From the NCBI RefSeq assembly GCF_039655875.1, contig NZ_JBBYXK010000001.1, positions 62,001 to 126,000 on the forward strand: a stretch of 64,000 bases of DNA, in the 5' to 3' direction. Positions 17,846 to 28,238 of the stretch are shown in pieces. A program made the translations under genes and the position numbers. This DNA is from Emcibacter sp. SYSU 3D8. GTDB taxonomy: Bacteria; Pseudomonadota; Alphaproteobacteria; SMXS01. The first letter of the stretch is position 1. Each line of letters begins with the position of its first letter. Under the pieces are notes generated by a model, which saw nothing but the letters and a program-made list of their open reading frames with translations, did not search any database and was not told where the DNA came from.

Positions 17846-18679
17846 ATGTCAGAGCCATTGAGCGAGACCCCGACCGGCGAGGGGGCAAAGCCAGCCAAGC
17901 CCAAGGCGAAGTCGGCGTTCTCCGAATTCGTGTCGACCATCGTCGTCGCGGTGCTGATCGCCCTGGCGTTCCGGACGGTTGCGTACGAGCCGTTCAATAT
18001 TCCCTCCGGCTCGATGTATCCGACCCTGTGGATTGGCGACTATCTGCTGGTGTCGAAGTTCTCCTACGGCTACAGCCAGCATTCGCTGCCGATGAGCATC
18101 ATTCCGTTCAATGGCCGTATCCTGGAGCAGCAGGTCACGCGCGGTGACGTGGCCGTCTTCAAACGCCCGGCCGACAACAAGACCGATTTCATCAAGCGCA
18201 TCGTGGGATTGCCCGGTGACAAGATCGAGATGATCGGCGGGGCGCTGTACCTGAACGACCAGCCGGTGAAGCGCGAGCAGATAGCCGATTTCTCCATGGG
18301 CGAGGCGGGGATCGAAGGCGGCAACCTGATCTACAAGCAGATGCGCGAGACGCTGCCCAACGGCGTCAGCTACAACACCCTCGATTGCGCTTATTTCCCC
18401 GGCACAAAGGACTGCATCGAGTCCGCCGCCGACAATTTGGGCCCGTTCCTGGTGCCGGAAGGGCACTATTTCGCCATGGGCGACAACCGCGACAATTCGG
18501 CCGACAGCCGGTTCTCGACACAGGCGGGCGTTGGCTATCTGCCGGCCGAAAATCTGGTGGGCCGGGCGGATATCCTGTTCTTCTCCACCTGCGGCCAGTA
18601 TTGCGACGCGCCGCTGTGGAAGCCCTGGAACTGGTTCGGTGCGATCCGCTACGGCCGCATCTTCAATCTGATCGGGTGA
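17846..18679 (+). CDS. lepB: Signal peptidase I LepB
   Basis: LepB cleaves signal peptides of exported proteins at the outer face of the inner membrane. After a lysine-rich N-terminus of about 30 residues there is one membrane helix (about 33-52, STIVVAVLIALAFRTV). The catalytic serine is in PSGSMYPTL, the lysine in KRIVGLPGDKIEM, and GDNRDNSADSR is the box E signature. The 277-residue length is normal for Alphaproteobacteria. Its stop overlaps the rnc start, so LepB, RNase III and Era are expressed together. Confidence 0.96.
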   Translation: MSEPLSETPTGEGAKPAKPKAKSAFSEFVSTIVVAVLIALAFRTVAYEPFNIPSGSMYPTLWIGDYLLVSKFSYGYSQHSLPMSIIPFNGRILEQQVTRGDVAVFKRPADNKTDFIKRIVGLPGDKIEMIGGALYLNDQPVKREQIADFSMGEAGIEGGNLIYKQMRETLPNGVSYNTLDCAYFPGTKDCIESAADNLGPFLVPEGHYFAMGDNRDNSADSRFSTQAGVGYLPAENLVGRADILFFSTCGQYCDAPLWKPWNWFGAIRYGRIFNLIG

Positions 18680-19353
18680 TGGCGCGCGATCTGGAAGAAG
18701 TCTACACGCTGCTCGGCTACCGCTTCGCCGACCCGGCCTTGCTGGAGCAGGCGCTGACTCACCCGTCATGCAGTGGCGTGCCGAATTACCAGCGCCTCGA
18801 ATTCATCGGCGACCGGGTTCTGGGCGCCATCATCGCCCAGCGGCTCTACCGCGATTATCCCGCCTTCAACGAGGGCGACCTGGCGATCCGGTTCAACGAA
18901 CTGGTGCGCAAGGAAACGCTTTCCCGCATCCTGGTCAGGCTGGGTCTCGACCGGTTCGTGAGGCTGTCGACGGGCGAAGAGGACAATGGCGGCCGTGAGA
19001 AGCCGGCGATCCTGGCAGATTGCTGCGAGGCGGTGATCGGCGCCATGTTCATGGATTCCGGCTTCGCGTCGGCTCATGCCTTTGTCGAAAAACATTGGCA
19101 AGACCTCGTCGCAGGCGTAGCGCTGAAGGACAAGGACGCCAAGACCCTGCTGCAGGAATGGGCGCAGGGCCGCGGCATGGCAGCGCCATCCTACCGCGAG
19201 ATCGCACGCGAGGGGCCGGCGCACGAACCTGAATTCACCGTCGGCGTCAGTGTCGGCAGGAAGCATCAAGCCACGGGCAAGGGCCCTTCAAAGCGCGCGG
19301 CGGAACAACTGGCGGCCCGGAGCCTGCTGGACAAACTGAACGGAACCGAATGA
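18679..19353 (+). CDS. rnc: Ribonuclease III
   Basis: RNase III cuts double-stranded RNA and processes rRNA precursors. The 224-residue protein has the catalytic signature RLEFIGDRVLGAIIA, followed by the second acidic cluster DCCEAVIGAMFMDSG. The C-terminal double-stranded RNA binding domain (about 150-222) ends with GKGPSKRAAEQLAARSLL. The start ATG overlaps the lepB stop in TGATG, and its end overlaps the era start by four bases. Confidence 0.96.
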   Translation: MARDLEEVYTLLGYRFADPALLEQALTHPSCSGVPNYQRLEFIGDRVLGAIIAQRLYRDYPAFNEGDLAIRFNELVRKETLSRILVRLGLDRFVRLSTGEEDNGGREKPAILADCCEAVIGAMFMDSGFASAHAFVEKHWQDLVAGVALKDKDAKTLLQEWAQGRGMAAPSYREIAREGPAHEPEFTVGVSVGRKHQATGKGPSKRAAEQLAARSLLDKLNGTE

Positions 19354-20249
19354 CTGAAAGTAAGACAAGATGCGGCTTCGTGGCGCTGCTTGGTGCGCCG
19401 AATGCCGGCAAGTCCACGCTGCTCAACGCGCTGGTTGGCCAGAAGGTCTCCATCGTCACCCAGAAGGTGCAGACCACGCGGACCCGCATCCGCGGTATCG
19501 CCATCGAGGGCGACGCCCAGCTCATCTATGTGGACACGCCCGGCATCTTCGCGCCCCGGCGGCGGCTTGACCGGGCCATGGTGGCGGCGGCCTGGGGCGC
19601 GGCTGATGCCGACGTGGTCTGCCTGCTGGTCGACGCCAGGAAGCGGATCGATCCGGAAGTCCGCCTCGTTCTCGACGGCCTGAAGGAAATCGGCCGCAAG
19701 GCGGTGCTGCTGCTGACCAAGATCGATCTGGTGCCGCGCGATTCCCTGTTGTCGCTGGCCGACGAGCTCAACCAGACCGGGCTGTTCACCCGCATCTTCA
19801 TGATCTCGGCGCCGACCGGCGACGGCATCGACGACCTGAAGCGGTTTTTTGCCGAGAGCGCGCCGGTCGGCCACTGGCTCTATCCCGAAGACCAGCTTTC
19901 CGACATTCCATTGCGCCTGATGGGTGCCGAAATCACTCGCGAGAAACTGTTCCTGCGGGTGCACCAGGAGCTGCCCTATGCGGCAACGGTCGAAACCGAA
20001 AGCTGGGAAGAGCGCAAGGATGGCTCGGTGACGGTGCACCAGGTGATCTTCGTCGAGCGGGACAGCCAGAAGCCGATCGTCATCGGCAAGGGCGGCCAGA
20101 CCATCAAGGAGATCGGCGAGGCGGCCCGGCGCGAGATGGAACAGATCATGGACCGGAAGGTGCACCTGTTCCTGAACGTCAAGGTCCGCAAGGGCTGGGG
20201 CGACGAGCGCGAGCGCTACCGCGAGATGGGCCTCGATTACAGCGACTGA
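19350..20249 (+). CDS. era: GTPase Era
   Basis: Era binds 16S rRNA and assists 30S assembly. The 299-residue protein has the P-loop GAPNAGKSTLLNALVG, the switch region QTTRTRIRG, the G3 motif VDTPGIF and the G4 motif as TKID (LLLTKIDLVPR) instead of the usual NKID. The C-terminal KH domain has the GKGG loop in VIGKGGQTIKEIG. It overlaps rnc by four bases and precedes recO by six, the standard rnc-era-recO order. Confidence 0.96.
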   Translation: MTESKTRCGFVALLGAPNAGKSTLLNALVGQKVSIVTQKVQTTRTRIRGIAIEGDAQLIYVDTPGIFAPRRRLDRAMVAAAWGAADADVVCLLVDARKRIDPEVRLVLDGLKEIGRKAVLLLTKIDLVPRDSLLSLADELNQTGLFTRIFMISAPTGDGIDDLKRFFAESAPVGHWLYPEDQLSDIPLRLMGAEITREKLFLRVHQELPYAATVETESWEERKDGSVTVHQVIFVERDSQKPIVIGKGGQTIKEIGEAARREMEQIMDRKVHLFLNVKVRKGWGDERERYREMGLDYSD

Positions 20250-20255
20250 GGCACG

Positions 20256-20969
20256 ATGGAGTGGACGGATGAAGCCCTGGTTCTCGGCGCCGCCAAGCAC
20301 GGCGAATCCTCCGTCATCGTCGAGCTGCTGACCCGCGCGCACGGCCGACACAAGGGGTTGGTGCGCGGCGGATCGGGCGGCCGCATGCGGGGTGTCATGC
20401 AGGCGGGAAACCGGGTCGCCGTCACCTGGCGAGGCCGGTTGGCCGAACACCTTGGCACCGCGACGCTGGAGCTGATCGACGCCAATGCGGCGTCCGTCCT
20501 GTCCGATCCGCCGCGGCTGCTGGCGCTGGCCTCGCTGTGCGCCGTGGCCTCGACCGCGCTGCCCGAGCGCGAGGGCCATCCCGAAATATTCCTTGCGGCC
20601 CTGCCGGTGATCGGGCTGCTGCGTGACGGCGCCGACATCGCGCACGTCGCGGCCGCCTTGGTCTCCTGGGAACTGGGCGTGCTCGGCGCGCTTGGCTACG
20701 GCCTCGATCTGACCTCGTGCGCCGTCACCGGCCAGACCGATGAGCTGGTCTTTGTCTCGCCGCGTACCGGCCGGGCGGTGAGCCGGGCAGGGGCCGGGGA
20801 ATACGCCGATCGCCTGCTGCCGCTACCGGCACTGACCGACCCCACGCTCGAGGACATGGTGGCCGCATTCGACCTGACCGGCTATTTCCTGGAGCGGAAC
20901 GTTTACGTGCCCAGCAAGATGCGGCTGCCGCCCGCGCGGGACAGGTTTGTCGCGCTGCTGCGGCGTTAA
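20256..20969 (+). CDS. recO: DNA repair protein RecO
   Basis: RecO works with RecR to load RecA on gapped DNA. The 237-residue protein opens with [38 protein letters not shown], split here as an OB-fold N-terminal domain of about 80 residues. A helical region follows that lacks the four-cysteine zinc finger found in some RecO proteins. A long helix-rich C-terminus ends in [18 protein letters not shown]. It is the last gene of the rnc-era-recO run, 62 bases before parC. Confidence 0.92.
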   Translation: MEWTDEALVLGAAKHGESSVIVELLTRAHGRHKGLVRGGSGGRMRGVMQAGNRVAVTWRGRLAEHLGTATLELIDANAASVLSDPPRLLALASLCAVASTALPEREGHPEIFLAALPVIGLLRDGADIAHVAAALVSWELGVLGALGYGLDLTSCAVTGQTDELVFVSPRTGRAVSRAGAGEYADRLLPLPALTDPTLEDMVAAFDLTGYFLERNVYVPSKMRLPPARDRFVALLRR

Positions 20970-21031
20970 TCTGCCGGGGAAAACCCACATCATCTGGTGG
21001 CGAAAAACGCCCGTCCTGCTATATTCGGCGT

Positions 21032-23269
21032 ATGAACGAACTGACCCCTCCAGCGGCCGGCGGCGACAATATCCGCGACGTGCCCTTTGGCGATGCGCTG
21101 AGCGAGCGCTATCTGTCCTATGCCCTTTCAACCATCATGGCGCGCTCGCTGCCCGACGTGCGCGACGGCCTGAAACCGGTGCACCGGCGGCTGCTGTTCG
21201 CGATGCAGCAGCTTCGGCTCGATCCGAATTCCGGCTACAAGAAGTGCGCCCGCGTCGTCGGCGACGTCATGGGCAAGTTCCACCCGCATGGCGACCAGTC
21301 GATTTATGACGCGCTGGTGCGCCTGGCGCAGAACTTTGCCGTCCGCTATCCGCTGATCGACGGCCAGGGCAATTTCGGCAATATCGATGGCGATAATGCC
21401 GCCGCCATGCGCTACACCGAATCGCGGCTCACCCATGTCGGCGAGGCGCTGCTCGAGGGTCTCGACCAGGACGCGATCGATTTCCGCCCGACCTATGACG
21501 GCCTCGACGAGGAGCCGATGGTCCTGCCCGCCGGTTTCCCGAACCTGCTGGCGAACGGTTCGCAGGGCATCGCCGTCGGCATGGCGACCAGCATTCCGCC
21601 GCATAATGTGGACGAACTCAGCCTGGCCATGCAGCATCTGTTGGCCCATCCCACCGCGACCACCGCGGAATTGCTGGTCCATGTGAAAGGGCCGGACTTT
21701 CCGACCGGCGGCATCTGTGTCGAGCCGGCCGACAGCATTGCCCGCGCCTACGAAACCGGTCGCGGCGGATTCCGGCTGCGCGCCAAGTGGGAGATCGAGG
21801 ACCAGGGCCGAGGCACCTACCAGATCGTGGTCACGGAAATCCCCTACCAGATCCAGAAGTCCAAGCTGATCGAGAAGATCGCCGACCTGATCAACAACCG
21901 CAAGCTGACCGCCCTGCTGGCCGACGTGCGCGACGAATCGACGGAAGAGGTGCGCATCGTGCTGGAGCCGCGCGCGCGCTCCGTGGATGCGGCGGTGCTG
22001 ATGGAAAGCCTGTTCAAGCTGACCGAGCTCGAGACCCGGGTTCCGCTGAACCTCAATGTGCTCGACAAGGACCAGGTGCCCGGGGTCATGTCGCTCAAGG
22101 AGGCGCTGCAGGCCTATCTCGATCACCGGATCGAGGTTCGGGTCCGCCGTTCCCGCTTCCGGCTGGGTAATATCGAGCGGCGCATGGAAATCCTGCGCGG
22201 CTACATGATCGTGTTTCTCAACCTCGACGAACTGATTGCCATCATTCGCCGCGAGGACGAGCCGAAACCCGTGATCATGGCGCATTTCGAGCTCAACGAC
22301 GTCCAGGCCGACGCCATCCTCAACATGCGCCTGCGCTCGCTGCGCCGGCTCGAGGAAGAGGGCATGCTCAAGGAATTTGCCGGCCTTGAATCCGAGCAGG
22401 CCGAGCTTGTCGCGCTGATCGACAGCCCGTCCAAGCAACGCTTCGCGATCCGGCTGGAGCTGGACGCGCTGCGCAAGCGCTTCGGCAAGGACACGCCACT
22501 GGGCGCGCGCCGCACCCTGTTCGGCGAGGCGGCGTCCGTCGATATCGCGACACCCGAGGCGCTGATCGAAAAGGAGCCGGTAACGGTGATCCTGTCGCGC
22601 ATGGGCTGGATCCGCGCCCTGAAAGGACACGTCGACAAGGCGTCCGAAATCAAGTTCAAGGACGGCGACGGACCGGCCTTCCAGGTGCACGTCCAGACCA
22701 CCGACAAGCTGCTGCTGTTCGCCAGCAATGGCCGCTTCTACACGCTGGGCTGCGACAAGTTGCCGGGCGGGCGCGGCATGGGCGAGCCGGTCAGACTGAT
22801 GATCGACCTGCCGGCCACCGACGATGTGATCGTGGCGATGCCCTACACGGCGGGCGCCAAGCTGCTGGTGGCCAGTTCGGACGGGCGCGGCTTCATCGTC
22901 GATGCCGATAGCGCGCTGGCCCAGACCAAGAACGGCAAGCAGGTGCTGAACGTCGACGGCAAGGTGAAGGCGAAGATTTGCGTGGCTGCCACGGGCGATA
23001 CGGTCGCGGTGGTGGGCGAGAACCGGAAATTGCTGTTGTTCCCGCGCGACCAGTTGCCGGAAATGGCGCGCGGCCGCGGCCTGACCCTGCAGAAGTACAA
23101 GGATGGCGGCCTCGCCGACGCCAAGGTATTCAACCACGCGGATGGACTCACCTGGGCCTCGGGCGAGCGGACACGGACGGAAACCAACCTGCTCGACTGG
23201 ACCGGCAATCGGGCCCAGGCCGGCCGCATGGTGCCGCGCGGCTTCGCGTCGAGCGGGAAGTTCAGTTAG
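21032..23269 (+). CDS. parC: DNA topoisomerase IV subunit A ParC
   Basis: ParC is the breakage-rejoining subunit of topoisomerase IV, which separates linked daughter chromosomes. The 745-residue protein has the catalytic tyrosine at about residue 128 in [10 protein letters not shown] and a quinolone-pocket region [20 protein letters not shown]. There the position equivalent to E. coli Ser80 is Gln89 and that of Glu84 is Asp93. A beta-pinwheel C-terminal domain (about 490-740) contains [14 protein letters not shown]. It is monocistronic and its stop overlaps the stop of the convergent gene. Confidence 0.94.
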   Translation: MNELTPPAAGGDNIRDVPFGDALSERYLSYALSTIMARSLPDVRDGLKPVHRRLLFAMQQLRLDPNSGYKKCARVVGDVMGKFHPHGDQSIYDALVRLAQNFAVRYPLIDGQGNFGNIDGDNAAAMRYTESRLTHVGEALLEGLDQDAIDFRPTYDGLDEEPMVLPAGFPNLLANGSQGIAVGMATSIPPHNVDELSLAMQHLLAHPTATTAELLVHVKGPDFPTGGICVEPADSIARAYETGRGGFRLRAKWEIEDQGRGTYQIVVTEIPYQIQKSKLIEKIADLINNRKLTALLADVRDESTEEVRIVLEPRARSVDAAVLMESLFKLTELETRVPLNLNVLDKDQVPGVMSLKEALQAYLDHRIEVRVRRSRFRLGNIERRMEILRGYMIVFLNLDELIAIIRREDEPKPVIMAHFELNDVQADAILNMRLRSLRRLEEEGMLKEFAGLESEQAELVALIDSPSKQRFAIRLELDALRKRFGKDTPLGARRTLFGEAASVDIATPEALIEKEPVTVILSRMGWIRALKGHVDKASEIKFKDGDGPAFQVHVQTTDKLLLFASNGRFYTLGCDKLPGGRGMGEPVRLMIDLPATDDVIVAMPYTAGAKLLVASSDGRGFIVDADSALAQTKNGKQVLNVDGKVKAKICVAATGDTVAVVGENRKLLLFPRDQLPEMARGRGLTLQKYKDGGLADAKVFNHADGLTWASGERTRTETNLLDWTGNRAQAGRMVPRGFASSGKFS

Positions 23270-23667
23270 GGAGCGACCGGAGTACGTGGCACCGGCTTAA
23301 GCTCGGTGGCGCCTTCCAGGCACACGCTGCGCAGCTGGTTGGGGCGCGCCGGCTCGAGCGGACACACTTCCCACTTGCCGTTGATCTCGATCGGGTTGGT
23401 GGCGAGCATGTCGCGCAGCTTCTCGGGCAGCACCAGGTTCTCGGGATCGTCGCCCGTGCCACGCACGCCGTAAAGCTGTTTGGTGCCGACCGGCCAGAGG
23501 CGGATCGCCGGGCTGCCGGTGTAGACGGACAGGCGGCCATAGAAGGTCATGCACTTGTCGACGACCTTCGGGCTGGCCTTGCAGGTGGGCGCGGTGTCGG
23601 CCAGAGCGGGGGCCGTGAGGACGGATGACGCCAGCAGCGCGATCGCGAGCAGTCTCGACATGGGCAA
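23266..23667 (-). CDS. Small secreted hypothetical protein
   Basis: The 133-residue protein has a clear Sec signal peptide ([21 protein letters not shown] followed by DTAP; the first Met at 23667 or the one two codons later could be used). The mature part has four cysteines, in TCKAS, KCMTFY, EVCPLE and SVCLEG, which could form two disulfides in the periplasm. I recognise no catalytic motif. It lies on the minus strand between parC and bpt, 14 bases downstream of the bpt stop, so it may be transcribed with bpt. Confidence 0.6.
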   Translation of the reverse strand: MPMSRLLAIALLASSVLTAPALADTAPTCKASPKVVDKCMTFYGRLSVYTGSPAIRLWPVGTKQLYGVRGTGDDPENLVLPEKLRDMLATNPIEINGKWEVCPLEPARPNQLRSVCLEGATELKPVPRTPVAP

Positions 23668-23681
23668 AGTCTCCAGGCAGT

Positions 23682-24422
23682 TCAGATCTTCATTTTCCGC
23701 CAGGAGTCGTCCGCATACATCTCCAGCGGTTGGAATTTCGCCTTGTAGGCCATCTTGTCCGATCCGGCGATCCAGTAGCCCAGATAGACATAGGGCAACC
23801 CCAGCTTCCGCGCCCAGTCGATGTGCGAAAGGATCATCGCGGTGCCAAGGCTGCGGTCGGCCATGTCGGGGTCGTAGAAGCTGTAGATCATCGACACGCC
23901 GTCATCGAGCACGTCGCTGAGGCAGGTGGCCACGAGCGGATCGCGGGGATCGAGCGGATCGATCATCCGGCGGCGGTACTCGACCAGATAGGTGCTGACA
24001 GGGGTCTCCTCGACCATGGTCGCATAGTCGATGGCGGTCATGCCGGCCATGCCGCCGTTGGAATGGCGCGAGTTCAGGTAGCCGGTCAGCAACTCGAACT
24101 GCTCCAGCGTGGCGTGGGCCGGCACGGGTGTCTGGACAAGGTCGCCGTTGCGGCGGGCGATGCGGCGCATGGTGCGGTTCGGCTCGAAATCCCGCACCGG
24201 GATGCGTACGGAAATGCAGGCATGACAGCCGTCGCAGGCCGGCTTGTAGGCGACTTTCTGCGACCGGCGGAACCCTACCTTCGACAGGCTGTCGTTCAGT
24301 TCCTGGGCGTGCGGTTCCTTCAGTTCGGTGAAGATCTTCTGTTCCAGCCGCCCCGGCAGGTACGGGCACGCGGAGGGCACCGTGAGATAAAATCGGGGAA
24401 AGCGGATGAACTGATCGGTCAC
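23682..24422 (-). CDS. bpt: Aspartate/glutamate leucyltransferase Bpt (arginyltransferase family)
   Basis: Bpt attaches leucine from Leu-tRNA to proteins with N-terminal Asp or Glu and so marks them for ClpAP through the N-degron route. The 246-residue protein shows the N-terminal domain motif YKPACDGCHACISVRIPVRDF, with its cysteine pair, and the C-terminal domain motif YSFYDPDMADRSLGTAMIL and YLGYWIAGSDKMAYK. It has its own start with a 100-base gap from hemB upstream. Confidence 0.93.
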   Translation of the reverse strand: MTDQFIRFPRFYLTVPSACPYLPGRLEQKIFTELKEPHAQELNDSLSKVGFRRSQKVAYKPACDGCHACISVRIPVRDFEPNRTMRRIARRNGDLVQTPVPAHATLEQFELLTGYLNSRHSNGGMAGMTAIDYATMVEETPVSTYLVEYRRRMIDPLDPRDPLVATCLSDVLDDGVSMIYSFYDPDMADRSLGTAMILSHIDWARKLGLPYVYLGYWIAGSDKMAYKAKFQPLEMYADDSWRKMKI

Positions 24423-24524
24423 GTGGTCGCTTCGTTACAGGAAGAAGTCTCCAAGCATGGCATGAACCCATGGAAGGTCAATGGAAGTTGTGCGCACCAG
24501 CCATTGGAGGGAGGCGCGCGGCCG

Positions 24525-25541
<1,017 letters not shown>

Positions 25542-26438
25542 TCAGGTGCGACCCATGAGCAGGGCCTGGTTCTGTTTCAGCAACTGGGTGAGAAAGTCGC
25601 ACACGGCCTCCACGCGTGCAACATGGCGCAGGTCTTCGTGCACCACCAGCCAGAATTCACGCTTTACTTCCACCTCGTTGCGCAGCACGCGGACGAAGTT
25701 GGGGTCTGGCTCGGCGGCGAAGCAATGCAGGAAAGCAAGCCCAAGACCCGAAAGCGCTGCATTCGAATGAGCGACCACGCTCGTCGATTCAAACACGATC
25801 CGCGGATCCTTGATGAAGTCGTCGAGGAAGCGGAGCTGGGGCAGGGTGACCAGATCGTCGATGTACCAGATCAGGTCATGGTCGTTGAGATCCCGCTTGG
25901 TGCGGATCGGCCGCCTGTTGCGCAGATAGGATGGCGTTGCGTAAAGCCCCAGCGCGTAATCGGCCAGCTTCCATGCGATCAGCCGTCCGGACTGGGGACG
26001 CGACAGGGTGATGGCCAGATCGGCCTCGCGGCGCGACAGATCCAGCAGCGGCGTGCTGGCCACCAGCTCGATGGTGATTCCGGGATGCCGCTCGCGGAAT
26101 TTGCCCATCTGCTTGGCGAGGAATTCGATGGCCAGGCCTTCGGTGGCGGCCATGCGCACCGTGCCGGTCAGCGTTGCATCCTCGCCCGATACGTCCTCGT
26201 ACAATTTGATCGATTGAGCCTCGATCCGCTCGGCGTAAGCGAGCAGGGCGGTGCCGGCCTTGGTCGGTATGTAGCCGCGGGGCGTGCGGTCGAACAGTCT
26301 GGTATTCAATGCGTTTTCCAGCGCGGCGACGCGCCGCGCCACGGTCGTATGATCGACCTGCAGCGCACGCGCCGCAGCTGCCAGCCGTCCGCGCCTTGAC
26401 AGTTCGAGCACGAAGCGCAGATCATCCCAATTGAACAT
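25542..26438 (-). CDS. LysR family transcriptional regulator
   Basis: The 298-residue protein has an N-terminal winged helix (MFNWDDLRFVLELSRRGRLA, then RALQVDHTTVARRVAALENAL) and a LysR-type effector domain from about residue 90. The ATG at 26438 is chosen because the recognised family N-terminus starts there. The longer open frame to 26690 runs across the divergent promoter. The HTH variant with DHTTVARR resembles regulators that act on one neighbouring gene. It is divergent from the CoA-acylating aldehyde dehydrogenase, which is the most likely target. Confidence 0.9.
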   Translation of the reverse strand: MFNWDDLRFVLELSRRGRLAAAARALQVDHTTVARRVAALENALNTRLFDRTPRGYIPTKAGTALLAYAERIEAQSIKLYEDVSGEDATLTGTVRMAATEGLAIEFLAKQMGKFRERHPGITIELVASTPLLDLSRREADLAITLSRPQSGRLIAWKLADYALGLYATPSYLRNRRPIRTKRDLNDHDLIWYIDDLVTLPQLRFLDDFIKDPRIVFESTSVVAHSNAALSGLGLAFLHCFAAEPDPNFVRVLRNEVEVKREFWLVVHEDLRHVARVEAVCDFLTQLLKQNQALLMGRT

Positions 26439-26604
26439 GCGCGGACCCGCTTTCTGTGGATTTTTGCAGGGGTTCGGCGAGTAATTTCGCATAGCCCCGC
26501 AAATATGTCTTGTGTAGAGTCTGCGCCGTAATTTCGGGTGACGTGCACCCATGACCCAGCGGCCGGTTTTGGAGAGCGCCGTTCGCTTAAACGGGAGAAG
26601 ACAA

Positions 26605-28041
26605 TTGGCTACACAGATGTCGCAGTTGGTTTCCGATACGGAGCTTTCGCCCGCCCAGGAAATCGCCGCCCTCGTCGAGCGCTCGCGCAAGGCGCAGGCT
26701 CAGATCGAAAACTATACCCAGGAGCAGGTCGATGCGCTGATCCGCGCCATGGTGTGGGCCGTGGCAAAGCCCGGCGTTGCCGAGAAGATCGCCCAGTTCA
26801 CCGTGGACGAGACCCAGCTCGGTAATTACGACGGCAAGTTCCTCAAGATTTCGCGCAAGACCCGCGCCACCCTCATGGACATCATCGACGACAAGTCGGT
26901 GGGCATCCTGGAAGAGGACAAGGAACGCAACATCATCAAGATCGCGAAGCCGGTCGGCGTCATCGGCGCCCTGGCGCCGTCGACCAATCCGGAAGCGACC
27001 CCGGTGATCAAGGCGATCCACGCCGTGAAGGGCCGCAACTCGATCATCGTGGCGCCGCATCCGCGCGCCAAGCTGACCAACAAGATGATCTGCGACCTGA
27101 TGCGCGAGGCCATCGTCGCCATGGGCGCGCCGGCCGATCTGGTCATCGGCATCGACACGCCGTCGCTCGACAAGACCAACGAGCTGATGAAGCAGTGCGA
27201 TCGTATTCTGGCCACCGGCGGCGGCGCCATGGTCACCGCGGCTTATTCGTCGGGCACGCCGGCGCTGGGCGTGGGCGTGGGCAACGCGGTCATCACCGTC
27301 GACGAGACCGCCGACCTGGACGATGCCGCCGAGAAGATCCGCATTTCCAAGACCCTCGATCTGGCGGCCTCGTGCTCGTCCGACAACTCGGTCGTGCTGG
27401 TCGACAAGATCTACGACCAGATGCTCGCCAAGCTGGAAGGCAAGGGCGGCTACGTCGTCAATGCCGCCGAGAAGGACAAGCTGCAGCACACCATCTGGCA
27501 TGACGGCCACCTGAACACCGCCATCGTCGCGCAGCCGGCAACCAAGATCGCCGAGATGGCCGGCATCGACCTGCCGGAAGGCAAGACCTTCTTCATCGTG
27601 CCGGAAACCGGCTACGGCCCGGATCATCCCTTCTCGGGCGAGAAGCTGTCGGTGGTCATGGCGCTGTACCGCGTGAAGGATATCGACGAGGCGATCCTGA
27701 AGACCAACCAGATCCAGTCCTACCAGGGCCAGGGCCATTCCTGCGGCATCTACTCGAACAGCGACGAGAACATCCTGAAGCTGGCCAACGCGACCAAGAC
27801 CTCGCGTGTCATGGTCAACCAGCCGCAGGCCGCGTCCAATTCGGGCAATCTGTGGAACGGCATGCGCCAGACCTTCTCGCTGGGCTGCGGCTCGTGGGGC
27901 GGCAACGGCACGAACAACAACATTTCGTGGCGTGACCTGATCAACGAGACCTGGGTCTCCAAGCCGCTGGCCGTCACCAAGACGATCCCTTCGGACGAGG
28001 AGTTGTTCGGCAAGGACATCATCGAGAAGTTCGACAACTAA
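26605..28041 (+). CDS. CoA-acylating aldehyde dehydrogenase (sulfoacetaldehyde/acetaldehyde dehydrogenase type)
   Basis: The 478-residue protein belongs to the acylating aldehyde dehydrogenases, which oxidise an aldehyde to an acyl-CoA with NAD(P). It shows PVGVIGALAPSTNPEATP, then GGGAMVTAAYSSGTPALGVG, and a probable catalytic Cys257 in LAASCSSDNSVVL. The resemblance is to SauS-like sulfoacetaldehyde dehydrogenases and to the aldehyde domain of AdhE, so acetaldehyde is an equally possible substrate. The TTG at 26605 has GGGAG at 26593-26597, 7 bases before it, and is preferred to an ATG at 26551. It is controlled by the divergent LysR gene, on context. Confidence 0.78.
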   Translation: MATQMSQLVSDTELSPAQEIAALVERSRKAQAQIENYTQEQVDALIRAMVWAVAKPGVAEKIAQFTVDETQLGNYDGKFLKISRKTRATLMDIIDDKSVGILEEDKERNIIKIAKPVGVIGALAPSTNPEATPVIKAIHAVKGRNSIIVAPHPRAKLTNKMICDLMREAIVAMGAPADLVIGIDTPSLDKTNELMKQCDRILATGGGAMVTAAYSSGTPALGVGVGNAVITVDETADLDDAAEKIRISKTLDLAASCSSDNSVVLVDKIYDQMLAKLEGKGGYVVNAAEKDKLQHTIWHDGHLNTAIVAQPATKIAEMAGIDLPEGKTFFIVPETGYGPDHPFSGEKLSVVMALYRVKDIDEAILKTNQIQSYQGQGHSCGIYSNSDENILKLANATKTSRVMVNQPQAASNSGNLWNGMRQTFSLGCGSWGGNGTNNNISWRDLINETWVSKPLAVTKTIPSDEELFGKDIIEKFDN

Positions 28042-28189
28042 GTCAGCCGATCTCGCGCCGTTCCGGCCTCAGGGCTGACGGCGCGATCGACGCAAAGGCC
28101 GCGCCCCGGCGCTTCGTCCGTCATGGATGGAAGCCCGGGGCGCAGGCGTGTCCGGCGCATGTGCACGGGCCCAACACGCGCGCATGGAA

Positions 28190-28218
28190 AAAGGGCCGGA
28201 ACTGAGTTCCGGCCCTTT
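28190..28218. terminator. Bidirectional terminator between the dehydrogenase and the giant repeat gene
   Basis: AAAGGGCCGGAA (28190-28201) and TTCCGGCCCTTT (28207-28218) form a perfect 12-bp stem with a 5-base loop. On the minus strand the stem runs into TTTTTCC, a good U tract for the giant gene. On the plus strand it ends in TTTGCTGTTT for the dehydrogenase. It sits between the two convergent genes. Confidence 0.9.
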
Positions 28219-28238
28219 GCTGTTTCCGGACGGTGCCG

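Noticed and set aside
21128-23137. A 669-codon open frame opposite parC
   Set aside because: It is an antisense shadow of parC, without a ribosome site or recognisable motif.
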